From the NCBI GenBank assembly GCA_005879255.1, contig VBKY01000092.1:1-32000 (forward strand): 32,000 nt of DNA, read 5' to 3'. The notes beneath the pieces are model-generated. The model did not search any database and was not told where the DNA came from. It saw only the letters and a list, made by a program, of their open reading frames with translations. The stretch is from Deltaproteobacteria bacterium. Its GTDB lineage: Bacteria; Desulfobacterota_B; Binatia; UBA9968. Positions 8,885 through 16,165 of the stretch are shown one piece after another (position 1 is the stretch's first letter; each line of letters opens with the position of its first letter). Position numbers and translations under genes: made by a program.

Positions 8885-10092
8885 TTGAAATGTCATCACG
8901 GAACGTAATCCTTGCGGCTATTGTGTTTGCCGGGTTAGCCGCGGGAACCACCCTGCTGGCCAACGAGAGTTACAGCAGTTTGAAATCCGTTATCCAGGCC
9001 GCTCAGCATCGCGAAGCAACGGTTCATCCACGCCAAGGAACGAAACCATCGCGAGAAGATCTGGTCTCGAGTCGGATAGATTCTCTGACAACATTGTTGG
9101 CGAGCAATAGAGAGCTAATCGTCTACGGGAGCATCGCGTCATTTGGGATTCTTATGATGGGGCTGGCCATCAGCAACGTCTCGTCAAATTCCAAAAACAA
9201 AACAGCCGAACAGCTCGAACTGCTTAAGCAGGAAAAAGAGAGGGCAGAAAATCTTGCCAAGCTAAAATCCGAATTCTTAAATCAGGTATCCCACGAGCTC
9301 CGCACGCCGTTGGCGGTCATCATTGGTTATATCGAATGTATTACGGACGGTCTCTATGGAGAAATAGAAACAAAACACCAGGAGATTCTCCAGGTCGTCG
9401 CCAAACAGTCGACTCATCTCAAGAATATGATCGACCAGATCCTGATTTACTCGCGCTTAGAAGCGGGTAAGCAGCCGGTCCGAATTGAAGATCTACATCT
9501 GGTCAAAATTGTCAGTGAATTGAGAGAAACTTTTGAATTTCTTTGCCGGCAGAAAGGCATCGATCTTCATTGGGATCTCCCAAGAGATCCCACGCCGATC
9601 CGTAGTGATGCGGTCCGCGTAAAAGAGGTCGTAAGTAATCTTTTGCAGAACGCAGTCAAATATACCGATCACGGATCGATCACCGTGCGTGTGACGTCGC
9701 TTCCATCTACCGATTCCGCCGTCGTCGAAGTCAAAGATACCGGGATGGGAATTTCTGAGCATCATTTGGCAAGCATCTTTGAACCATTCATGCAGGCCCA
9801 CAAAACATCTTCTGAAAACTCGCGCGGCGGCATCGGATTGGGTCTGAGTATAGTAAAAAAGCATCTCGAGCAAGTGAAGGGAACCATCACAGTCGAAAGC
9901 GAACTTGGCAAAGGGTCCACCTTCAGAGTCGTTCTGCCGAGAAATTATGAGAAGCAGAAATCACGAACAAGCCAGTTGCTTGGGCTATTAAGGCGGCACC
10001 CTTCGCCCTCTCGTGCTGATCATCCAATCCTGAAGTCGAATGCGGAAACAAGAGAACAGAAGTCCGCAAACACTAGCCACGCCATCGGTTAG
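8881..10092 (+). CDS. Membrane sensor histidine kinase
   Basis: This 403-residue kinase is the likely partner of the preceding GGDEF response regulator. It has two membrane segments (about residues 9-26 and 78-97), leaving a short periplasmic loop of about 50 residues and no recognisable sensor domain. A HisKA domain follows with the phosphoacceptor H138 in VSHELRTPLAVIIGYIE, and a HATPase_c domain with N box (LLQNAVKYTD), G1 box (DTGMGIS), F box and G2 box (GGIGLGLSIVKKHLE). The start is GTG within the overlap with the upstream gene; an ATG three codons later is also possible. The 45-residue tail after the ATPase domain is basic and without a known domain. The next gene may overlap it by about 50 bases. 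Confidence 0.92.
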   Translation: MIEMSSRNVILAAIVFAGLAAGTTLLANESYSSLKSVIQAAQHREATVHPRQGTKPSREDLVSSRIDSLTTLLASNRELIVYGSIASFGILMMGLAISNVSSNSKNKTAEQLELLKQEKERAENLAKLKSEFLNQVSHELRTPLAVIIGYIECITDGLYGEIETKHQEILQVVAKQSTHLKNMIDQILIYSRLEAGKQPVRIEDLHLVKIVSELRETFEFLCRQKGIDLHWDLPRDPTPIRSDAVRVKEVVSNLLQNAVKYTDHGSITVRVTSLPSTDSAVVEVKDTGMGISEHHLASIFEPFMQAHKTSSENSRGGIGLGLSIVKKHLEQVKGTITVESELGKGSTFRVVLPRNYEKQKSRTSQLLGLLRRHPSPSRADHPILKSNAETREQKSANTSHAIG

Positions 10093-11737
10093 TTGCGCCG
10101 CTATAAACGAGCACACGCATATTCCACATTTTTCAAGCAACTCGCAGCTGAATCACGCAACGGTGAGCGACGGACGAATCGCTTCGTCTAAGACGAAGGC
10201 GATTTCCGCGATCCTGTTACCCTCCATCGGAAACATGGTTTTCGTCGCCGTGCTTTTTGTTTTGGTCTTCAATTCCGGCCAGGGACTACTGGGGGACGGC
10301 GACACAGGCTATCACATCCGTACGGGTGAAATTATTTTACAGACCTGGGACGTGCCAAAACAGGACATCTACTCACTACACGTTCCTCCGCTCAAATGGA
10401 CGGCTCATGAATGGCTGGCGGAAGTCATAATGGCAATGATCTTCAGGTTCGTCGGTCTAACTGGCATCGTTGTGTTCTTTGCCTTTCTGTTCGCAATGAC
10501 GCACTGGTTGCTATATCAAACGTTGCGCAGCAAATCACAAGACATTCTGCTATGCACCTGTATTACCATGCTCGCGACGGCGACCTCTTCGACTCATTGG
10601 CTGGCCCGTCCACACTCCTTTTCGCTCCTGCTGGCAGTTATTTGGTGCCACTGCCTGGACCGATTTCAATATAACAACGATCGCACGTTGATGTACTTGC
10701 CCTTGCTCATGTTGTTTTGGGTCAATCTCCACGGCGGCTATTTCATCGGGCTCGTTTTGCTCGTGATCTATTTGATCGGCAACGTTGTCTACTCAATCAG
10801 TGGACGTCCCGACCAAGTACAACGATATCGCGTTAAAGCGAAGACGCTGTTCCTAGTTCTTATCGCGACCGTAGTTATCTGCGCAATTAACCCTTATGGA
10901 TTCGAAATCCTATGGTTTCCTATTCGAGTTACATCCGACCGCTTTGTGATGGACCGCGTTACGGAGTTCATGTCACCGAACTTCCATGACGTCCTGCCCT
11001 TCAAGTACATGTTATTGGCAGCGATCGGTCTGCTTGCTCTATCGCGATCGCCGCTGAATCTGATCGAAGTCGCGCTTATAACCTTGCTATCGTATATGGC
11101 TCTTTATTCAGGGCGACATGTTTCGCTTTTTGCCATCGTTGCTGCGCCCCTTCTGCTCAGAACGGCAGTGAGTATTATCGATAAAATGCCCCAACCTTTT
11201 TTGCGATATTACCGAAACCGCAACCTAAATCTAAACGCGATCGATACCAGCTTACAGGGCTATTTTTGGCCTGTCATCGCCGTGCTTTTCGTCTCTGGCC
11301 TAATCTTAACAGGAACCCTTAAATATCACTTCGACGATAAAAAATTCCCCGTCGCGGCGGTTGAATTCCTCAAGAAAGAAACCGTCACTGGAAATATGTT
11401 CAATAACGACGAATTCGGCGACTACATAATATTTGCCGCCTGGCCGACGTATCGCGTCTTTATGGACGGACGGTCTGATATGTACGGAGAAAAGCTCGGT
11501 AGCGCATATCTAACGATCGCCAATGTCCAACCCGGGTGGAGAGAGATTCTTGGCAAATACGATATCAGCTGGATCATTTTCGATACTTACTCAGCGCTCA
11601 CCGCAGCTCTCCGCGATCAAAGAGACTGGCAGCCGATCTATTCCGATCGAGTCGCCACAATTTTTGTTAAGAAAGACGCGGCCCACGAACCATTGCTTGC
11701 AAGGTATCCCGCCATAACTCTGCCATACGAGCGCTGA
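10040..11737 (+). CDS. Polytopic membrane protein, possible GT-C-type glycosyltransferase
   Basis: The 565-residue product has about 60 hydrophilic N-terminal residues, roughly nine to eleven hydrophobic segments between residues 60 and 430, and a soluble C-terminal domain of about 130 residues. After the first membrane segment it has GDGDTGYHIRTGE and later WTAHEWLAEV, acidic residues in an extracytoplasmic loop as in GT-C fold transferases that use polyprenyl-linked sugars. The C-terminal domain has FNNDEFGDYIIFAAWP and VFMDGRSDMYGE, a pattern I associate with uncharacterised membrane proteins. Catalytic activity is not proved. The listed start overlaps the kinase gene by 53 bases and has no clear ribosome binding site; a GTG at 10162 would remove the overlap and most of the odd N-terminus. 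Confidence 0.75.
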   Translation: MRKQENRSPQTLATPSVSCAAINEHTHIPHFSSNSQLNHATVSDGRIASSKTKAISAILLPSIGNMVFVAVLFVLVFNSGQGLLGDGDTGYHIRTGEIILQTWDVPKQDIYSLHVPPLKWTAHEWLAEVIMAMIFRFVGLTGIVVFFAFLFAMTHWLLYQTLRSKSQDILLCTCITMLATATSSTHWLARPHSFSLLLAVIWCHCLDRFQYNNDRTLMYLPLLMLFWVNLHGGYFIGLVLLVIYLIGNVVYSISGRPDQVQRYRVKAKTLFLVLIATVVICAINPYGFEILWFPIRVTSDRFVMDRVTEFMSPNFHDVLPFKYMLLAAIGLLALSRSPLNLIEVALITLLSYMALYSGRHVSLFAIVAAPLLLRTAVSIIDKMPQPFLRYYRNRNLNLNAIDTSLQGYFWPVIAVLFVSGLILTGTLKYHFDDKKFPVAAVEFLKKETVTGNMFNNDEFGDYIIFAAWPTYRVFMDGRSDMYGEKLGSAYLTIANVQPGWREILGKYDISWIIFDTYSALTAALRDQRDWQPIYSDRVATIFVKKDAAHEPLLARYPAITLPYER

Positions 11738-12202
11738 TATTTCAGATCAATGACATGACCCACTTGACTCGCTTCGAAACTGCGCTGCGACCCGGTCGCG
11801 TGGTCACGTTGTCGTGCAACGGTTAAGCATTTTTTATCCCACCTGTTAGTCCTTCAGTGAAATTCACGACGATAAACGTCAACAGGTCTCTCGGATGCTA
11901 ACGATGCGACAAGGGTCCCGGGTGTCACTCTACGAATCATGACATTTTTGTCTGTGGCACTTGCCGTTTTTGCCATTCGCCGCCGTTCGGTCAAACGAGC
12001 GGACTGCCTTTCGGTGAGCTAAGTAGCGGATACTCAGTGTCTCGCACAGAGCGGATCGGTTGCTGGCATGGCCATTGCTCGCACACGTATCGGATCGCCT
12101 AGAGGATGGATGCAGATGCTTATCCACTGTCTTCGGACGAGCAACGTCTCGCGCGCAAGCGCGTGGACGATTGTTTCTTGATGTTTCGAAAAAAACCATA
12201 CG
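11738..12202 (+). other. Intergenic region upstream of the EAL gene
   Basis: This 465-base stretch has no long gene. It holds the sigma-54-type promoter at 12064-12079. Downstream of it an ATG at 12106 opens a 34-codon reading frame (to 12210) that overlaps the EAL start codon; its product has SSDEQRLARKRVDD. The frame lacks a well-spaced ribosome binding site, so I do not list it as a gene. I see nothing else between 11738 and 12060. Confidence 0.5.
12064..12079 (+). promoter_or_regulatory. Sigma-54-type promoter upstream of the EAL gene
   Basis: TGGCATGGCCATTGCT matches the sigma-54 consensus TGGCAC-N5-TTGCW at every position but one (T for the final C of the -24 box), with exact spacing. 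It lies about 125 bases before the EAL start codon and points toward it. Transcription would begin near 12090 and need an AAA+ activator, which is not encoded in the window. Confidence 0.6.
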
Positions 12203-13549
12203 ATGAATAACAACCCTGGATCCGCCGCCAGCAACTCTGAGTTTGAACTGCGAGCTCGGCAAGCGATCCTGTCGGCCAAGCACAGCATTCCCCAGATGGC
12301 AGTTCTTTTATTTGCGTTTGATACTGCGAAGAATGGAATACATCCCGGGGACGCCAACCTTACAGCTTTTTTTAATTCCATTTCGATGCGATTAAGGGGC
12401 GGACTTCGCGATTCCGATACGGTTTCACTACTGAGCGGCGGCCATATCGGAGTTCTCTTACAATCCGTCCAGGGACCCCAGGACCTCGAACTAGTAACGA
12501 ACCGTCTTTTGAACCGGCTGGAGGAACCGGTAAAGATTGGCAACCAAACGTTCGTCCTCGAGCCGCGAATAGGAGTGTCTCTATTTCCCGAGCACGGTGA
12601 TAGCGTCAGGAGTTTAATTGAACACGCGGAAAACGACCTCGCGTTGGCCACCACTGCCAGGAAACCTTTTACGATTTATGCATCGCATCCCGGCGGCCTA
12701 ATCAGCGCTCGGCAATGGATGAGCGAGCTTCGGCAGGCGATCGTCTCGGATCAATTATTCCTTACGTTCCAACCCAAAGTGAGTCTCTTACAAGAACGTG
12801 TGACGGGCGTCGAGGTGTTACTTCGCTGGCAACACCCTCAGCATGGAATCATCGTACCCGATCAATTCATACCCGTCGCAGAGCGGACGGGGTTAATTAT
12901 TCCGTTGACTCTGTGGGTACTTCAGCAGTCGCTCTTGCAGTGCCGCCAATGGAAGGAAATCGGCTTGGATATTAGCATCGCCGTCAACCTCACGATGTGG
13001 AATCTCGAAGCACAAGAACTCCCGGAACAGATCGAGGCGCTGTTGCGCGACACGGGCGTGCCGCCAGAGAGTCTGGAACTAGAAATCACCGAGACCAGCA
13101 TCATGAGTGATCCGCAACGAGTGATTCGCACGTTAGACCAAATTCGCCATTTGGGGGTTCGATTCGCAATTGACGATTTTGGTACGGGTTATTCCTCCTT
13201 CGCATACCTCACGAAGTTGCCCGTCTCATGCATTAAAATTGACAAGTCATTTATCCAAAACATCGAAACCGACCGTGATAGCTCTGTGATCGTCAAATCA
13301 ATTATTGACTTGGGTCACAACCTGGGACTTAAGATCGTTGCAGAGGGAGTTGAAACGATTCAGTCAAAGAGAATGCTCAGGGTTTTTCAATGCGACGAAG
13401 GACAAGGATACTATTTTTGCCGCCCCGTGCCCGCTGATGCAATGACGCAGTTTTTGCTGTCGCCCCCCACTACATTGATCAGGGAGCCACTCATCGCCAA
13501 AACGAGAGAGAAAGATCCTGTGCCGCTCGCTCACAGCTACGAGCCGTAG
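12203..13549 (+). CDS. EAL-domain c-di-GMP phosphodiesterase with degenerate GGDEF domain
   Basis: This 448-residue cytoplasmic protein is predicted to hydrolyse c-di-GMP to pGpG. Residues about 25-160 form a GGDEF-like fold that has lost its active site: the GGDEF position reads SGGHIGVLL. The EAL domain (about residues 175-430) keeps the metal and catalytic residues: E204 in the EVL variant of EAL (VTGVEVLLRWQHP), N in AVNLT, E in LELEITET, the DD pair in IDDFGTGYSS, K in IKIDKSF, E in AEGVE and Q in GQGYYF. Activity is therefore likely, and the GGDEF part may act as a GTP sensor or scaffold. The start ATG lacks a clear ribosome binding site. It probably counteracts the GGDEF regulator at 7.9 kb. 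Confidence 0.93.
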   Translation: MNNNPGSAASNSEFELRARQAILSAKHSIPQMAVLLFAFDTAKNGIHPGDANLTAFFNSISMRLRGGLRDSDTVSLLSGGHIGVLLQSVQGPQDLELVTNRLLNRLEEPVKIGNQTFVLEPRIGVSLFPEHGDSVRSLIEHAENDLALATTARKPFTIYASHPGGLISARQWMSELRQAIVSDQLFLTFQPKVSLLQERVTGVEVLLRWQHPQHGIIVPDQFIPVAERTGLIIPLTLWVLQQSLLQCRQWKEIGLDISIAVNLTMWNLEAQELPEQIEALLRDTGVPPESLELEITETSIMSDPQRVIRTLDQIRHLGVRFAIDDFGTGYSSFAYLTKLPVSCIKIDKSFIQNIETDRDSSVIVKSIIDLGHNLGLKIVAEGVETIQSKRMLRVFQCDEGQGYYFCRPVPADAMTQFLLSPPTTLIREPLIAKTREKDPVPLAHSYEP

Positions 13550-13588
13550 ACGCGATAGTTAGATCCACGCACGCCCCAATGTTCCGGC

Positions 13589-13617
13589 TTGACTTACAAG
13601 CGGTTCCCAAGCAAAAT
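13589..13617 (+). promoter_or_regulatory. Possible sigma-70 promoter of the small secreted protein
   Basis: TTGACT at 13589 and CAAAAT at 13612 are separated by 17 bases, matching the -35 and -10 boxes at five and four of six positions. Transcription would start about 27 bases before the ATG at 13651. Confidence 0.4.
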
Positions 13618-13650
13618 AACGAAGCTCGACAAAAGAAAGGGACCACGATC

Positions 13651-13989
13651 ATGAAGAAGCGATTAATTAGCGCACTCTCGGCGTTAATCCTGACCGTTGC
13701 TATTTTGGCAGTACCCGTCACTGGCAGGGCCCAATCCGCCGACCAGGAGGATAATGGGATATTCGTCCTCGGGAGTATTTTGTTTTCGATTTTGCACGTG
13801 CCTCTTAAACTGGCCACCTGTGTTGGAACGCAAGCCACTGCGGCTGTGGCCTATACGGCAACCTTCGGCGTACCAGGAAACTACGACGGCGGAACGAACG
13901 GGAAAGATATCGGTGAAACTGCGCGTCGCAGTTGCACGGGATCGTGGTTTATAACTCCATCGCAAGTCAAAAGCGATTACGGAAGCTGA
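13651..13989 (+). CDS. Small secreted protein of unknown function
   Basis: This 112-residue product has a classical signal peptide (MKKRLISALSALILTVAILA, with likely cleavage after GRAQ or AQS near residue 26). The mature part has a hydrophobic stretch (FVLGSILFSILHVPLKLATC) and continues with GTQATAAVAYTATFGVPGNYDGG and a C-terminal RRSCTGSWFITPSQV. The two cysteines could pair. I do not recognise a named domain; the pattern resembles small periplasmic or outer-membrane-associated proteins. The ATG at 13651 is preferred over one at 13579 because AAAGAAAGGG precedes it and the signal peptide starts there. It is a monocistronic unit ended by a strong terminator. Confidence 0.75.
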   Translation: MKKRLISALSALILTVAILAVPVTGRAQSADQEDNGIFVLGSILFSILHVPLKLATCVGTQATAAVAYTATFGVPGNYDGGTNGKDIGETARRSCTGSWFITPSQVKSDYGS

Positions 13990-14023
13990 CCTCTCTTCTC
14001 CATCTGATACAAGTTTTTTGCTT

Positions 14024-14059
14024 GGCCTCATTGATGTCAGATCAATGAGGCCTTTTTTT
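14024..14059 (+). terminator. Rho-independent terminator
   Basis: GGCCTCATTGA (14024-14034) pairs perfectly with TCAATGAGGCC (14042-14052) around a seven-base loop, and is followed by seven T residues. It ends the small secreted protein transcript 34 bases after its stop codon. Confidence 0.95.
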
Positions 14060-14382
14060 GTCCTGAAACAGGACAATGTGAAAGGACTCTCCCCTTCCTT
14101 CTCTAGTCCAGCCTTTTTTTCCAATTCACTATAGTTTTTGCCGCCTTTGAGTATTCGTTGGCGAGCAAAGTTATTAGTTGATTATGCGCACCGTCTACGG
14201 GGTCAATCCCTGCCAAAACACAATTCTTGCGCAGACAGCGAACATTAGCGTGCACTCACCGAGGTGCATGTGGCGTCCGGAGTTCAGGAAGATCATTCTG
14301 TAAAACGCCTTTCATCACACATTTGGCTGTCAAAGCGCCTCCATGCTGACGAAAAATTCATGCGGGACCGAATCTCTCCGCT

Positions 14383-14398
14383 TGGAACACCCCTTGCT
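14383..14398 (+). promoter_or_regulatory. Sigma-54-type promoter upstream of the riboswitch
   Basis: TGGAACACCCCTTGCT fits TGGCAC-N5-TTGCW with a single mismatch and exact spacing. Transcription would start near 14409, about 20 bases before the conserved riboswitch core, which is the expected geometry. A sigma-70 alternative (TTGCTG at 14394 with TAATAA 15 bases later) is weaker. Confidence 0.6.
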
Positions 14399-14431
14399 GA
14401 AGCAAATTGGCGCTTAATAACAAGCCTACTT

Positions 14432-14511
14432 CTCGACAAAGGCAAACCATTCGCGAGGCTGGGACGCAAAGCCACGGGTCAGGTCATTCCTGATAGCCGG
14501 GTTACCAAAGG
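14432..14511 (+). promoter_or_regulatory. c-di-GMP-I (GEMM) riboswitch aptamer
   Basis: The segment has the GEMM landmarks in order: AAAGGCAAACC at 14438, a short hairpin closed by a GCGA (GNRA) tetraloop at 14453-14456, the near-invariant GGGACGCAAAGCCACGGG at 14461, a second hairpin with perfect arms TCAGG/CCTGA at 14479-14493, and the closing ATAGCCGGGTTACC at 14493. The order, spacing and tetraloop match the Vibrio Vc2 type aptamer. The GTG start of the S8 protease gene lies about 90 bases further down. In this class, c-di-GMP binding alters transcription termination or translation; which direction applies here cannot be read with certainty. Confidence 0.93.
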
Positions 14512-14601
14512 AAGGATCCCACGGTTTTAGCTTTTTGCAGAAACTGCCGATCCGCCTACTTGCAGTAGAAAAGGCTGGCTCACAAAAGCAAGGAGGTACG
14601 A

Positions 14602-15183
14602 GTGCTCAAATCTATGCTGTGCAGATTAACGTTGATCGTTGGAGTTCTTATGAGCTTTCCCAAATTGATCTCGGCGCAGAACTCTCCTCACGTTCCGGGT
14701 GAGTTACTAATTGCCCCGAAGGCGGGTGTTTCAGAGGCGGATCTTGAGAATCAGTACAAAGCCCATGGCGGACAGAAAATCAAAACTCTTTCGCAGATCA
14801 AGGTCCATCATATTAAGGTCCCGGCTCAAGCGTTGGAAGCCATTGAAGGAGCGCTTCGAAAGAACCCAAAGATTGAGTACGTCGAGCGAAATTTAATCGG
14901 ACAAGGTCAACTGCAACCGAACGATCCAGATTTCCTATATCAATGGCATCTTCCGCAAATATCTGCGCCACAGGGTTGGGACATAATCACTGGCTCAAGT
15001 TCGATAGTTATTGGAGTGATCGACTCAGGAGTTGATCCATATCATCCGGACCTGATGCAAGTTCCCGGCTATAACTTTCTTGGTGGTGATCCCGCCGACA
15101 CCCGGGATGTTCTTGGCCACGGAACAGCCGTCGCTGGACCGCTGCGGCGATGGGCAACTCCGGCATCGGAGTCTCCGGTGTGA
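14602..15183 (+). CDS. Subtilisin-like S8 serine protease, N-terminal fragment (frameshifted)
   Basis: This is the first half of a secreted subtilase gene. The GTG start is preceded by AAGGAGGT. The product has a signal peptide (about residues 1-25, ending in ISAQ), a fervidolysin-like propeptide (about residues 28-95, PGELLIAPKAGVSEADLE), and the start of the catalytic domain with the catalytic D141 in VIGVIDSGVDPYHPDL and H173 in GHGTAVAG. Immediately after GHGTAVAG the homologous sequence jumps to the -1 frame: reading from 15138 gives TAAAMGNSGIGVSGVTWN, typical subtilase sequence, whereas this frame runs into unrelated residues and a stop at 15183. One base (probably an A in GGAACC) seems to be missing at about 15138. 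The restored protein would be 494 residues long. Confidence 0.88.
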   Translation: MLKSMLCRLTLIVGVLMSFPKLISAQNSPHVPGELLIAPKAGVSEADLENQYKAHGGQKIKTLSQIKVHHIKVPAQALEAIEGALRKNPKIEYVERNLIGQGQLQPNDPDFLYQWHLPQISAPQGWDIITGSSSIVIGVIDSGVDPYHPDLMQVPGYNFLGGDPADTRDVLGHGTAVAGPLRRWATPASESPV

Positions 15184-16085
15184 CTTGGAACAACCCCGTA
15201 ATGCCACTGGTAACGGTGACATCTAGTAACACAGGCACGGTATCAGATACTTCTGCAGCCATCATTTATGCGGCCGACCATGGCGCTCGTGTCATTAATA
15301 TAAGCCTTGGCTGGACCGGCTTCACATCTACAATGCAAAACGCTGTTAACTATGCCTGGAACAAAGGCCTAGTGATCGTAGCCTCTGCCGGCAATTACGC
15401 AAGTAGCGATCCAATTTATCCCGCCGCGTTGAACAATGTTGCTGGGGTATCAGCCACGGATCAATATGATAATTTGACTGGTTGGTCGAGTTACGGCAGC
15501 TCTGTGGACGTTTCCGCGCCTGGTGTTTCAATTTATACAACAGCGAATGGCGGCGGCTATAGATACGCTAGCGGGACCTCTTTTTCATCCCCGATCACTG
15601 CTGGACTCGCGGGGTTGATCTTTTCACTCAATCCTTCTTTAACTAATTCGCAAGTCGTCGACCTTATAAAAAACAATGCTGATGATCGTGGATCACCCGG
15701 CTATGATCAGTATTATGGATCGGGCAGGATAAATGTCTTTGCCTCCCTTTTAGCGGCATCGACTGCAGCGCCGCCGCCGTCAGCGCCTCCCCCTCCACCT
15801 CCACCTTCAGGAGACACGACGCCACCGACGGTGCAGCTGGTCACAATGCAGTATGATGGTAAATGGGTCAACTTGAGCGTGTTGGCATCAGATGATCAGA
15901 CTGGAGTTGCCAAGGTGGAAATTTACGTCGACGGAAAGTTGCAAGTGACGGATACTTCTAATCCTTATACTTTCAAAATGAACACCAAGCCGTGGGGTAA
16001 AGGTGCCCATGGCATTAACGCAAAAGCATATGACGGAGCGGGAAATTGTGGAATATCCGCCCCTCTCACGCTGACAGTAAACTAA
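15150..16085 (+). CDS. Subtilisin-like S8 serine protease, C-terminal fragment with Ig-like domain
   Basis: This is the second half of the frameshifted subtilase. It supplies the rest of the catalytic domain: the oxyanion region VIVASAGNYASSDPIYPAA and the catalytic serine in GTSFSSPITAGLAGLI (residue 144 from the first ATG). A proline-rich linker (SAPPPPPPPSGD) leads to a bacterial Ig-like domain (TPPTVQLVTM to the C-terminal LTLTVN). All three catalytic residues survive across the two frames and the codons remain normal, so the break is recent or a sequencing error. On its own this fragment lacks signal peptide, Asp and His and would be inactive. The real reading enters this frame at 15138; the ATG at 15150 has no ribosome binding site. 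Confidence 0.88.
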   Translation: MGNSGIGVSGVTWNNPVMPLVTVTSSNTGTVSDTSAAIIYAADHGARVINISLGWTGFTSTMQNAVNYAWNKGLVIVASAGNYASSDPIYPAALNNVAGVSATDQYDNLTGWSSYGSSVDVSAPGVSIYTTANGGGYRYASGTSFSSPITAGLAGLIFSLNPSLTNSQVVDLIKNNADDRGSPGYDQYYGSGRINVFASLLAASTAAPPPSAPPPPPPPSGDTTPPTVQLVTMQYDGKWVNLSVLASDDQTGVAKVEIYVDGKLQVTDTSNPYTFKMNTKPWGKGAHGINAKAYDGAGNCGISAPLTLTVN

Positions 16086-16096
16086 TAAGTAGGCAC

Positions 16097-16122
16097 GGCC
16101 CGCCGGGTCAATCCGGCGGGCC
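16097..16122. terminator. GC-rich hairpin between convergent genes
   Basis: GGCCCGCCGG (16097-16106) pairs perfectly with CCGGCGGGCC (16113-16122) around a six-base loop. It lies 12 bases after the protease stop and 44 bases before the end of the convergent HTTM gene. No T-tract follows on either side, so it may act in both directions as a weak terminator or RNA-end protector. Confidence 0.7.
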
Positions 16123-16165
16123 ACCCTCATCGTAATTCGGATTCCCTCCGCATAATAATTTCTCA

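Larger units (their letters stand above)
14060..14601 (+). other. Intergenic regulatory region of the S8 protease gene
   Basis: The stretch contains no convincing gene. Its second half carries a sigma-54-type promoter and a c-di-GMP riboswitch, listed separately. Between 14250 and 14272 there is an imperfect inverted repeat (TGCACTC...GAGGTGCA) that could bind an activator of the sigma-54 promoter. Downstream of the aptamer, GGATC (14514-14518) can pair with GATCC (14549-14553) around an inner GCAG-AAA-CTGC hairpin, a possible expression platform. Confidence 0.55.

Noticed and set aside
14250..14272. Activator site for the protease promoter
   Set aside because: The inverted repeat TGCACTC/GAGGTGCA is imperfect and unlike the TGTAA-N7-TTACA motif, so it is noted only as part of the intergenic region.
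14264..14530. 88-residue ORF upstream of the protease
   Set aside because: It runs through the sigma-54-type promoter and the riboswitch, has no ribosome binding site and no family resemblance.
15136..15183. Programmed -1 frameshift in the protease gene
   Set aside because: No slippery heptamer or following pseudoknot is visible; a single missing base explains the break better.
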